Source: Promethearchaeota archaeon (lineage in GTDB: Archaea; Asgardarchaeota; Lokiarchaeia; Sigynarchaeales; SOKP01). Taken from it: 11,179 nt of DNA. Below, in pieces: positions 5,776 through 11,179 of the stretch. The DNA is taken from NCBI GenBank assembly GCA_004524425.1, contig SDNN01000081.1, positions 1 to 11,179 on the forward strand, given 5' to 3'. Numbering within the stretch: the first letter of the stretch is position 1; the number at the start of each line of letters is the position of its first letter. A program made the translations under genes and the position numbers. The notes under the pieces are model-generated. The model worked only from the letters and a program-made list of their open reading frames with translations. It did not search any database and was not told where the DNA came from.

Positions 5776-7194
5776 ATGGATTATGAAGAAATTCAGAAAA
5801 GGATTGCAGTTATTAGAGAAAATGAAGTGAAAGGATTTTCAGAAGAAGACATGGCAAAAGTGCGCAAGAAAATAATGGAGAAAACTCCAAAATCGAAGCC
5901 TCTAGCTGAAGAATTGAGTAAATTAATCCCGGGAGGAAGTCAGCATCAAATGGCTCTCAAGGATCCTTATGTAGTCACGATGAAAAGAACGCTTGGCACC
6001 CGAATGTGGGATGTTGATGATAATGAATACATTGACTATTTAATGAGTGCTGGAGCGTGTATTTTGGGACACAATTATCCTCCATTTAGAGAGGAGATTA
6101 TCAAAGTCCTTCAGGATCTTTCTCCAGATTTATATTGGAACTGCGAATGGGAGAATAAAGCCATTAAATTAGTGCAGAAGCACGTCCCGTCTATAGAACG
6201 AATGATGTATTTTCAATCTGGCACTGAAGCAGATATGGCTGCTATTCGAATAGCGCGAGTATTCACGGGTAAAGATAAGATTATCAAATTCGGAGGATCT
6301 TATCATGGTTGGTCTGATCAATTGAATTATGACATACATATTCCTTTTTCGGGGGCCATGGAATCGGATGGGATTCCTCGAGGTTGTTATAAAGACACTA
6401 TTTCTCTAGAACCAAACAATCTTGAACTTTTAGAAGAAAATCTCAAAAAATGGTCAGCAAAGAGAAGCGGAGTCGCTGCTGTACTCGTAGAACCTTTAGG
6501 AGCTGAATCAGGTGCTCTTCCAGTTCCACCAGAGTTTAACAAGGCAGTTAGAGAATTATGTGATCAATATGATACCTTGCTCATTTTTGATGAGGTGGTG
6601 ACTGGATTCAGATTAGATTTAGGGGGCGCTCAAAAATACTTCAATATTAAGCCAGATCTGACAGTATTTGGCAAAATTCTTACTCAAGGATATCCATCCA
6701 CCGGAGCTATCGGAGGAAGGGCAGATGTAATGGGTGTAGTCGAAGGTGGTATTGATGTGTCCGGAAAAAAGGCCTCTGTAAGTGGAACTATAAGGGGAAA
6801 TCCCCTTTCAGTAGCTGCAACATACTGGGGTATTAAATTCATTGAAGAACAAAATGCAATAGATAAAGCTGCAAAAGCCGGCGATGATCTAGTTAAAAAA
6901 TTAAACATCCTCTTTGAAGAACATGAACGCCCCTATTTTGCCTATAATTACAAATCAATTGTTCATTATGAAACTTTTTCGCCGTTGTGCATGGATATTA
7001 GAGACATGGAAAATATTCCCAAGGCCGTGTATCGTAAAAAGTGCGTGGATGATATCGCAACCATAATGATGTCAGAAGGCGTGATAACTAAATATGGAAA
7101 CCGAGCGTTCACATGCTTGCAACACACACCTGAGGATAACGACAAGTTCATAGAAGCGATGGATGTAGTGCTAAAAATGATTCCAAAATATTAA
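5776..7194 (+). CDS. Class III PLP aminotransferase, glutamate-1-semialdehyde aminotransferase-like
   Basis: A 472-residue fold-type I PLP enzyme. The family core starts at IPGG (51-54). Phosphate and ring contacts are visible at SGTEAD (148-153), YHGW (176-179) and DEVVTGFR (272-279; D272 should pair with the pyridine nitrogen). The Schiff-base lysine is K300 in FGK, and GNPLSVAA (341-348) closes the site. A charged helical extension of about 40 residues precedes the core, longer than usual for HemL. It is unlikely to be tetrapyrrole HemL because it is paired with a ThDP decarboxylase and AOR and not with heme genes. Relatives of this type include D-phenylglycine and beta-phenylalanine aminotransferases and some racemases, so an amino-acid to 2-oxo-acid (or semialdehyde) step is plausible. 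The leader has only a weak GGTAAT ribosome site. It is divergent from the regulator by 145 bp. Confidence 0.9.
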   Translation: MDYEEIQKRIAVIRENEVKGFSEEDMAKVRKKIMEKTPKSKPLAEELSKLIPGGSQHQMALKDPYVVTMKRTLGTRMWDVDDNEYIDYLMSAGACILGHNYPPFREEIIKVLQDLSPDLYWNCEWENKAIKLVQKHVPSIERMMYFQSGTEADMAAIRIARVFTGKDKIIKFGGSYHGWSDQLNYDIHIPFSGAMESDGIPRGCYKDTISLEPNNLELLEENLKKWSAKRSGVAAVLVEPLGAESGALPVPPEFNKAVRELCDQYDTLLIFDEVVTGFRLDLGGAQKYFNIKPDLTVFGKILTQGYPSTGAIGGRADVMGVVEGGIDVSGKKASVSGTIRGNPLSVAATYWGIKFIEEQNAIDKAAKAGDDLVKKLNILFEEHERPYFAYNYKSIVHYETFSPLCMDIRDMENIPKAVYRKKCVDDIATIMMSEGVITKYGNRAFTCLQHTPEDNDKFIEAMDVVLKMIPKY

Positions 7195-7216
7195 TCTTTA
7201 AATTTTACAATCGCTA

Positions 7217-7255
7217 TTTTATTCTTTTTATTTCTTTAATCATCGAATTTTTTTT
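7217..7255 (+). terminator. Oligo-T terminator region behind the aminotransferase
   Basis: Directly behind the TAA at 7192-7194 comes a T-rich stretch with T5 at 7225-7229 and T8 at 7248-7255. Archaeal RNA polymerase stops at such U-tracts without a hairpin. It lies in the 70-bp gap between convergent genes. Confidence 0.5.
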
Positions 7256-7264
7256 ATAACAAAA

Positions 7265-7915
7265 TTAATGCTTTTTAATTCCCTTGCAGATTTTTATGAA
7301 AAAGTCATCTATTCGTAAATTTCCCTCCTCATCGTAAGGAAATCTGGCACAAACATTAGGTTTTACCTCATGAATTGAACATAAATTATTTTTTAAGAAT
7401 GGACAATATCCTCCTGGTTCAAAATTAATTATATATACTAAATTCCATTCTAAACCCTGAAGTACAATTTCTAAACTCTGTGGAACTAAAATAGGCATTC
7501 TACCAAAATTTTTCATGAAGGTATACACGGGCAATGGTTTGCCTTTTCCTAAATATGAATGCTTTTTGATTATGAAATTTTTCAATTCTTTGATTTTGGC
7601 TTCTTGTTCATTTTTTTTAAACCTGTTTCTTATAGTTTGAATAGCATTTTTCTCTTCAATATGATATCCTGCTAAACCTTCTAGAGAAATGCATTTTGGG
7701 TCAATTTGGAGGTAGTTAGAATAAAAATCCTTCTTGGCTTCAATCCATTTTGTAACGTCTTGTTTTTCAATTACAACTTCAAATCCAGCTCGACAACATT
7801 CACCACATTTCTTACATTCATACTGATATATATCGTTATCTTTCATTTCTGGCTCAGATAACGATGATTCAGTTTTCTTATTTTTCAAATTCTGAGTATG
7901 ATTTGTTCCTGTCAA
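7265..7915 (-). CDS. YkgJ-family (CxxCGxCC) cysteine-cluster protein, function unknown
   Basis: The open frame gives 216 residues with the YkgJ/UPF0153 cysteine pattern: C34-x2-C37-GE-C40-C41 near the N-terminus, then C171, C179 and C189 in CPFLKNNLC...CARFPY, and C210 near the end. The family is thought to bind Zn or an Fe-S cluster; its reaction is unknown. Residues 45-165 are a long, charged, non-conserved insert. The start is uncertain: the longest frame begins with TTG at 7915, and residues 1-23 look disordered. The first ATG is at 7846 (residue 24), only ten codons before the first cysteine, and would give 193 residues. A TATA-like AATTATAAAG at 7961-7970 would fit a transcript covering the TTG. 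It converges on the aminotransferase and is divergent from the amidohydrolase, so it belongs to neither transcript. Confidence 0.8.
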   Translation of the reverse strand: MTGTNHTQNLKNKKTESSLSEPEMKDNDIYQYECKKCGECCRAGFEVVIEKQDVTKWIEAKKDFYSNYLQIDPKCISLEGLAGYHIEEKNAIQTIRNRFKKNEQEAKIKELKNFIIKKHSYLGKGKPLPVYTFMKNFGRMPILVPQSLEIVLQGLEWNLVYIINFEPGGYCPFLKNNLCSIHEVKPNVCARFPYDEEGNLRIDDFFIKICKGIKKH

Positions 7916-7960
7916 TTCTAATGATCCTGGTTATCAATTCTAAGCAATTTAATCTATTAT

Positions 7961-7970
7961 CTTTATAATT
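7961..7970 (-). promoter_or_regulatory. Possible TATA box for the YkgJ-like gene
   Basis: Minus-strand AATTATAAAG, centred about 50 bp ahead of the TTG at 7915. Transcription would begin near 7940 and give a leader of about 25 nt to the TTG, or about 95 nt to the ATG at 7846. Confidence 0.35.
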
Positions 7971-8004
7971 AGATTTTAGACTTTAAACATTTATCATTGA
8001 TTAA

Positions 8005-8054
8005 CATGAGGTTCAAAGAAATAAAATCAATTTAAATTCTTAAAAAACCTCATG
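8005..8054. repeat. Long-loop inverted repeat in the divergent spacer
   Basis: CATGAGGTT at 8005-8013 and AACCTCATG at 8046-8054 are perfect 9-bp complements around a 32-nt loop. Inside, AAGAA (8016-8020) and TTCTT (8037-8041) could add a second stem after an internal loop. On the plus strand the structure is followed by T6 at 8061-8066. It ends 75 bp before the amidohydrolase ATG. The arms hold most of the G/C of an otherwise A+T spacer, so chance is less easy here than for the other palindromes. It may be two operator half-sites about four helical turns apart, or a leader hairpin. Confidence 0.5.
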
Positions 8055-8129
8055 AAACACTTTTTTAAAAAAATAGGTTTAAATCTATCAAAAGAAATGG
8101 ATTAATATCAGATATTTTTTAGTTGTAAA

Positions 8130-9761
8130 ATGAATCACACTATATTAATAAAGAACGGTTTAATAATGGATGGTACTGGAGCTTCAGCATTTAAAGCAGA
8201 CCTCTTAGTTAGTGAAGAAAAAATAAATGAAATCGGAGATTTGAAGGGTATTGATGCTTCGGAGATAATTGATGCTGAAGGTTTGGCTGTTGCTCCAGGT
8301 TTTATTGATGTTCATTCCCATCTTGACTTTTTACTTCCATCAGATCAGCGAATAGAAGTATTAGAAAATTGGATACGTCAAGGATGTACCACCATCGTTT
8401 CAGGTAATTGTGGGTATAGTCCAGCACCCATAAACCATGAGTATGATGAATTAATTAACACATATTGGAATTTTGCTCTACCGAAAGATGGTTTAAAATA
8501 TGAATGGACCTCAATGGCAGAATTTTTAAGTCATTTGGAAAAGATCGGACAAGTCGTAAATGTAGTACTTTTAACGGGACATAATACACTACGAACTAAC
8601 GTCATGGGATTCCAAAAAAGATTCGCGGATGCTGAAGATTTGAATGAAATGAAAAGACTTTTAAAAGAATCTATTGATGCGGGTTCATTCGGACTTTCGC
8701 TTGGCTTAGGTTATGTCCCTGGCATCTATTCTAATACGGAAGAGCTGATTGAATTAGCCTCTGTATTGACTGAATATAAATTGCCCATAGTTCCCCATAC
8801 TAGAGGTATATTTAGCAAGCTATATGCTAAAGCTATAGAGGAAGTAATCATTGTTGCTGAAAAAAACAACATCCCCTTACATATTTCTCATCATGCTGGA
8901 GGCGGTATAGGAAGGATAAGAAAACTATCTTTGAAGGCTGTTGAGGAAGGAATTGATAGAGGAATTAAAATTGGCCATGATAATATTCCTTGGGCAATCT
9001 CTTGTGGACCAATTCTCGGTCTTTTTCCTCCTTGGTTATTTGATGGTGGATTGAATCTTGAGCAATTAAATGATAAGAAGATACGGCAAAAAGTTATTGA
9101 TGAAATCTCTAATATTAAACCTAAATGGCCCCCATGGGAAAATAATTATTGGGTCGATAAAGAATATAATGATTTCATTTTACTTTCAGGTTTCCGTGAA
9201 CAAAAAAACAAGAAATTTGAAAACATGAGATTAAAGGATATTGCAAATGAGTTAAATAAGAAACCCATTGAAGCATTTATTGATTTAGTTATTGAGGAGA
9301 ATGGTGAATTGTACTTTCATTCTGGTCAATTTGATAATCCAATGGCGGAAGATTTCTTGGGCACGCTCTTTTCTAATCCTAATTGTTCTATAGGAACTGA
9401 TATCGTTGGTGCAGGATTAAATACCATATCTCCGGTAGCTTATGGAAATTTCACCAAGGTTTTAGGAACATTCGCAAGAGAAAAAGAACTATTCACGCAA
9501 GAAGAGGCTGTTCGCAAGATGACTTCTCTTCCTGCCGAACAAATGCAAATAAAAGATCGAGGTATTATCAAAAGAGATTATTTCGCAGACATCACAATAT
9601 TCAATCCTAAAGAGGTCATGAATCAATCATCTTATACTAAACCCTATGAGCTATCTGAAGGCATAGAACACGTGCTCGTTAACGGCAAGATAATGCTTGA
9701 GCGTGGCAAATTTCATGCTAAAAATTTAGCCGGAAAAGTACTTAGAAAAGGAAGAAATTAA
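8130..9761 (+). CDS. N-acyl-D-amino-acid deacylase-type amidohydrolase
   Basis: A 543-residue metal-dependent amidohydrolase that probably cleaves an N-acyl group from a (D-)amino acid in the cytoplasm; there is no signal peptide. An N-terminal beta-sandwich segment (1-55) is followed by the TIM-barrel. Metal-site residues match the D-aminoacylase pattern: H62-x-H64 in PGFIDVHSHLD, C94 in SGNCGYSPAP, H223 (PHTRG) and H254 (HISHH). The catalytic aspartate is probably D424 in IGTDIVG. Barrel strand features include PPWLFDGG (300-307). The C-terminal family block runs from SPVAYGNFTKVLG through EEAVRKMTSLPAE to VLVNGK (434-520). No Shine-Dalgarno precedes the ATG, so the message may be leaderless; TTAATATCA at 8102-8110 could serve as TATA. 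Other activities of the family (D-hydantoinase-like, prolidase-like) are possible. It may supply D-amino acids to the PLP/ThDP/AOR module, but it is not in that operon. Confidence 0.88.
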   Translation: MNHTILIKNGLIMDGTGASAFKADLLVSEEKINEIGDLKGIDASEIIDAEGLAVAPGFIDVHSHLDFLLPSDQRIEVLENWIRQGCTTIVSGNCGYSPAPINHEYDELINTYWNFALPKDGLKYEWTSMAEFLSHLEKIGQVVNVVLLTGHNTLRTNVMGFQKRFADAEDLNEMKRLLKESIDAGSFGLSLGLGYVPGIYSNTEELIELASVLTEYKLPIVPHTRGIFSKLYAKAIEEVIIVAEKNNIPLHISHHAGGGIGRIRKLSLKAVEEGIDRGIKIGHDNIPWAISCGPILGLFPPWLFDGGLNLEQLNDKKIRQKVIDEISNIKPKWPPWENNYWVDKEYNDFILLSGFREQKNKKFENMRLKDIANELNKKPIEAFIDLVIEENGELYFHSGQFDNPMAEDFLGTLFSNPNCSIGTDIVGAGLNTISPVAYGNFTKVLGTFAREKELFTQEEAVRKMTSLPAEQMQIKDRGIIKRDYFADITIFNPKEVMNQSSYTKPYELSEGIEHVLVNGKIMLERGKFHAKNLAGKVLRKGRN

Positions 9762-9877
9762 CCAGATATAAAGTTAAAAACAATTTTTCCAAAATTCTCA
9801 AAAAAATTTTTAAATATTTAATTGCTATAATTTGAGCTCGTTCTCCATTTAAATTCTAAAAACATAACTTTTAAAAA

Positions 9878-9896
9878 GGGTGATTAATTTATGTAA
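9878..9896 (+). other. Start-stop element: Shine-Dalgarno followed by ATG TAA
   Basis: GGGTGAT (9878-9884), a near-perfect archaeal ribosome site, stands six bases before ATG (9891-9893), which is followed at once by TAA (9894-9896). It lies 60 bp ahead of the Hsp20 start and just upstream of that gene's nearest TATA box, so it would be in the message only if transcription began further upstream, for example from CTATAATTT near 9826-9834. Confidence 0.35.
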
Positions 9897-9902
9897 ACCA
9901 TA

Positions 9903-9927
9903 GATTGACATATATATATTGACAATC
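9903..9927 (+). promoter_or_regulatory. Hsp20 promoter: TATA box framed by ATTGACA repeats
   Basis: A TATATATAT core (9911-9919) is framed by two direct copies of ATTGACA (9904-9910 and 9918-9924, 14-bp period). The outer ends GATTG (9903-9907) and CAATC (9923-9927) are also inverted repeats. Start of transcription is expected near 9940, right before the Shine-Dalgarno AGGTGA at 9941-9946. A factor bound here would block TBP directly, a mode known for archaeal heat-shock repressors such as Phr, although the sequence differs from the Phr site. Confidence 0.5.
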
Positions 9928-9955
9928 AAAGATTAGAGAGAGGTGAAAAAATTTA

Positions 9956-10534
9956 ATGTCAGATGTGAAAGAAGAAAAAAAAGTTGAAGTAAAAAGTGAA
10001 GAAACATCCGAGCATGTGGAAGAAACTAAGGAAGAAGGCAAAAAAGAGCAAGACCTTGCCGTTAGGGAAGAAAGAAAACCATTATCTGTATTCAGGAGAA
10101 TGGACAGTCTATTCAACGAGATGACCAGATGGTTTGATGACATGTTTTGGCGTCCACGAAGATTATTCGATATTAAATCTTTCGATTTTGATGAAGATAG
10201 GTTTTTCCGAACTCCTTTAGCCAATGTTAGTGAAGATGATCACGCATTTCACATGACTGCTGAGTTACCTGGTTTAGATAAAGGTGATCTAGAAGTGACC
10301 ATTCATGATGGTCAATTGGAAATCAAAGGAGAGAAAAAGGCAGAACATGAGGAGAAAAAAGAAGGATATGTCAGAAGAGAATATAGCAGTTCTAGTTATT
10401 TCAGAAGCTTTGAATTACCTGAAAACGTTGATGAGAATAAAATTGATGCCACTTTAGAAAAGGGAATCTTGAAATTGGACCTACCTAAGAAAGAAATCGA
10501 AGAGAAGGAAAAGAAAAAAATCGCAGTTAAATAA
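9956..10534 (+). CDS. Small heat-shock protein, Hsp20/alpha-crystallin family
   Basis: A 192-residue ATP-independent holdase chaperone that binds unfolding proteins in the cytoplasm. The alpha-crystallin domain covers about 86-178: it opens with TPLANVSEDDHAFHMTAELPG, has LEIKGEK at 121-127, and ends with the conserved GILKLDLPK (170-178). A C-terminal IAV (189-191) fits the I-x-I/V motif used to lock oligomers. The N-terminus is unusual: residues 1-42 are almost all Lys/Glu with Val and Ser, followed by an aromatic segment (MDSLFNEMTRWFDDMFW) typical of sHsp N-termini. This makes it longer than most archaeal Hsp20s (about 140-170 aa). A strong Shine-Dalgarno AGGTGA (9941-9946) nine bases before the ATG fixes the start. 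It stands alone, with T-runs behind it and heat-type promoter repeats ahead. Confidence 0.95.
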   Translation: MSDVKEEKKVEVKSEETSEHVEETKEEGKKEQDLAVREERKPLSVFRRMDSLFNEMTRWFDDMFWRPRRLFDIKSFDFDEDRFFRTPLANVSEDDHAFHMTAELPGLDKGDLEVTIHDGQLEIKGEKKAEHEEKKEGYVRREYSSSSYFRSFELPENVDENKIDATLEKGILKLDLPKKEIEEKEKKKIAVK

Positions 10535-10535
10535 C

Positions 10536-10565
10536 TTTTTTTTTCCTAATTTTAATGCTTTTTTT
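10536..10565 (+). terminator. Oligo-T terminator behind Hsp20
   Basis: One base after the TAA stop comes T9 (10536-10544), then T7 (10559-10565) and T4 (10567-10570). Such runs without a stem are the usual archaeal termination signal. Confidence 0.6.
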
Positions 10566-10620
10566 GTTTTAATTCTTAAATTTAACATTTTGAATTATAT
10601 CAGAAAATAAATAAAATAAG

Positions 10621-10642
10621 ATTTATTTTTGATAAAATAAAT
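10621..10642. terminator. 9-bp hairpin between convergent genes, possible bidirectional terminator
   Basis: ATTTATTTT (10621-10629) pairs perfectly with AAAATAAAT (10634-10642) around the loop TGAT. It lies 20 bp past the stop of the minus-strand longin-like gene and within the spacer shared with Hsp20. The stem is A+T only and thermodynamically weak. Confidence 0.35.
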
Positions 10643-10661
10643 GGGCCAATAACGTATTTTA

Positions 10662-11096
10662 TTAAGATCTAAACAAATTTTCCCATTTTGAAACTGGTTC
10701 TAATATTTCATTTAAACCAAGAATAAAAGAATTCATGGCTTGCGTCTTAGTTTCATTATCAGAATGATACTTGCCCATGAATTTTTCGATAAAGAGATTT
10801 TTTATGTTATTCAAAATTTTTAACATTTTTTTATGATTAGAATCTTTTTGACAAACCATAACATACTGGAAATTTGTAAACTCATCCTTTAGGGCAAAAA
10901 TCTTCTGACCTCCCATTTCGATAATTCGAGTTTCTTCATCATCACCATACTCTTTAGCAAAAATTTGTAAGGCTTTGATGAATTTAGATAATAAGGCATA
11001 ATTAACTTGTCCAGAGCCTTGTATATAATTTTCCCGAATATATACCGGTTTTGCTTCTGAATCAATGATGAAAATTTTACGAATTTCTTTTATCAT
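10662..11096 (-). CDS. Small longin-like domain protein, Asgard type (putative)
   Basis: A 144-residue soluble protein without signal peptide or membrane helix. The pattern suggests a longin (profilin-like) fold: a first strand IRKIFIIDSEAKPVYIRE (5-22) forming a beta-hairpin, a helix YALLSKFIKALQIFAKEY (33-50), strands around TRIIEMGG, QKIFALKDEF and FQYVMVCQ (57-83), then a long helix KKMLKILNNIKNLFIEKF (89-106) and a C-terminal helix. Proteins of this shape are abundant in Asgard archaea and resemble longin domains of eukaryotic trafficking factors and small-GTPase regulators. No GTPase gene is adjacent, so a partner cannot be named. A roadblock domain is the alternative. It is convergent with Hsp20 and has no clear Shine-Dalgarno; a TATA-like AATATAGAG lies at 11127-11135. 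The fold call is from pattern recognition only. Confidence 0.6.
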   Translation of the reverse strand: MIKEIRKIFIIDSEAKPVYIRENYIQGSGQVNYALLSKFIKALQIFAKEYGDDEETRIIEMGGQKIFALKDEFTNFQYVMVCQKDSNHKKMLKILNNIKNLFIEKFMGKYHSDNETKTQAMNSFILGLNEILEPVSKWENLFRS

Positions 11097-11126
11097 AATA
11101 TTGTTGAATTTTAGATTTATTGCTTC

Positions 11127-11135
11127 TCTATATTT
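11127..11135 (-). promoter_or_regulatory. Possible TATA box for the longin-like gene
   Basis: Minus-strand AATATAGAG is centred about 35 bp ahead of the ATG at 11096, so the leader would be only about 10 nt, which agrees with the lack of a ribosome site. The rest of 11097-11179 is A+T-rich spacer without a recognisable gene. Confidence 0.35.
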
Positions 11136-11179
11136 TAATCAGAGTTTTTTCAAAAATCGTGTAAATTGTTGTTTGATAC

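Noticed and set aside
6684..7151. Minus-strand open frames at 6684-6908 and 6966-7151
   Set aside because: They are antisense to the aminotransferase coding region, have no ribosome site and show no recognisable domain.
5776..7194. Annotation as HemL (tetrapyrrole glutamate-1-semialdehyde aminotransferase)
   Set aside because: The PLP motifs are shared by many class III enzymes. The long N-terminal extension and the ThDP/AOR context argue against heme synthesis, and no hem genes are present.
8061..8072. TTTTTTAAAAAA palindrome as a regulator site
   Set aside because: A homopolymer junction in A+T-rich spacer is trivially self-complementary and has no second copy in a promoter context.
9889..10224. 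Minus-strand 111-codon frame over the Hsp20 start
   Set aside because: It is Ser/Leu/Phe-rich because it is the complement of the Lys/Glu-rich Hsp20 N-terminus. It also covers the Hsp20 promoter and ribosome site.

Overview
The window looks like archaeal chromosome, most probably from an Asgard (Lokiarchaeia-like) lineage. DNA is roughly one third GC and the proteins are rich in Lys, Glu and Ile. Several genes have archaeal TATA boxes 20-27 bp ahead of a leaderless start codon, while genes inside the minus-strand cluster have Shine-Dalgarno sites instead. Other pointers are a tungsten-type aldehyde:ferredoxin oxidoreductase and, at the right end, a small longin-like protein of a kind frequent in Asgard genomes. 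The lineage call is an inference; no rRNA or marker gene is present.

Left half (1-7194): a divergent cluster. On the minus strand, in transcription order, lie a winged-helix regulator (4902-5630), an acetolactate-synthase-like thiamine-diphosphate enzyme (3119-4831), an aldehyde ferredoxin oxidoreductase (1199-3040) and the first 335 codons of a GPH-type MFS symporter that runs off the left edge (1-1007). On the plus strand, reading away from the same 145-bp control region, is a class III PLP enzyme related to glutamate-1-semialdehyde aminotransferase (5776-7194). My reading is a catabolic module: the aminotransferase makes a 2-oxo acid, the ThDP enzyme decarboxylates it to an aldehyde, and the AOR oxidises the aldehyde to an acid while reducing ferredoxin. 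The substrate is unknown. A pair of TTAATATTA palindromes with the same 13-bp period occurs both in the divergent control region and ahead of the symporter, which suggests that the four genes and the symporter form one regulon.

Middle (7265-9761): a YkgJ-type Cys-cluster protein (minus strand) is convergent with the aminotransferase and divergent from an N-acyl-D-amino-acid deacylase-type amidohydrolase (plus strand). The deacylase could feed D-amino acids to the module, but that link rests on proximity only. The 214-bp divergent spacer holds a 9-bp perfect inverted repeat with a 32-nt loop.

Right end (9762-11179): a small heat-shock protein (Hsp20) with a strong Shine-Dalgarno and a TATA box framed by repeated ATTGACA, then a convergent longin-like gene. 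The two are separated by oligo-T runs and a 9-bp hairpin. No tRNA, rRNA, CRISPR array, transposase or insertion sequence was seen, and no gene-free stretch exceeds 300 bases.
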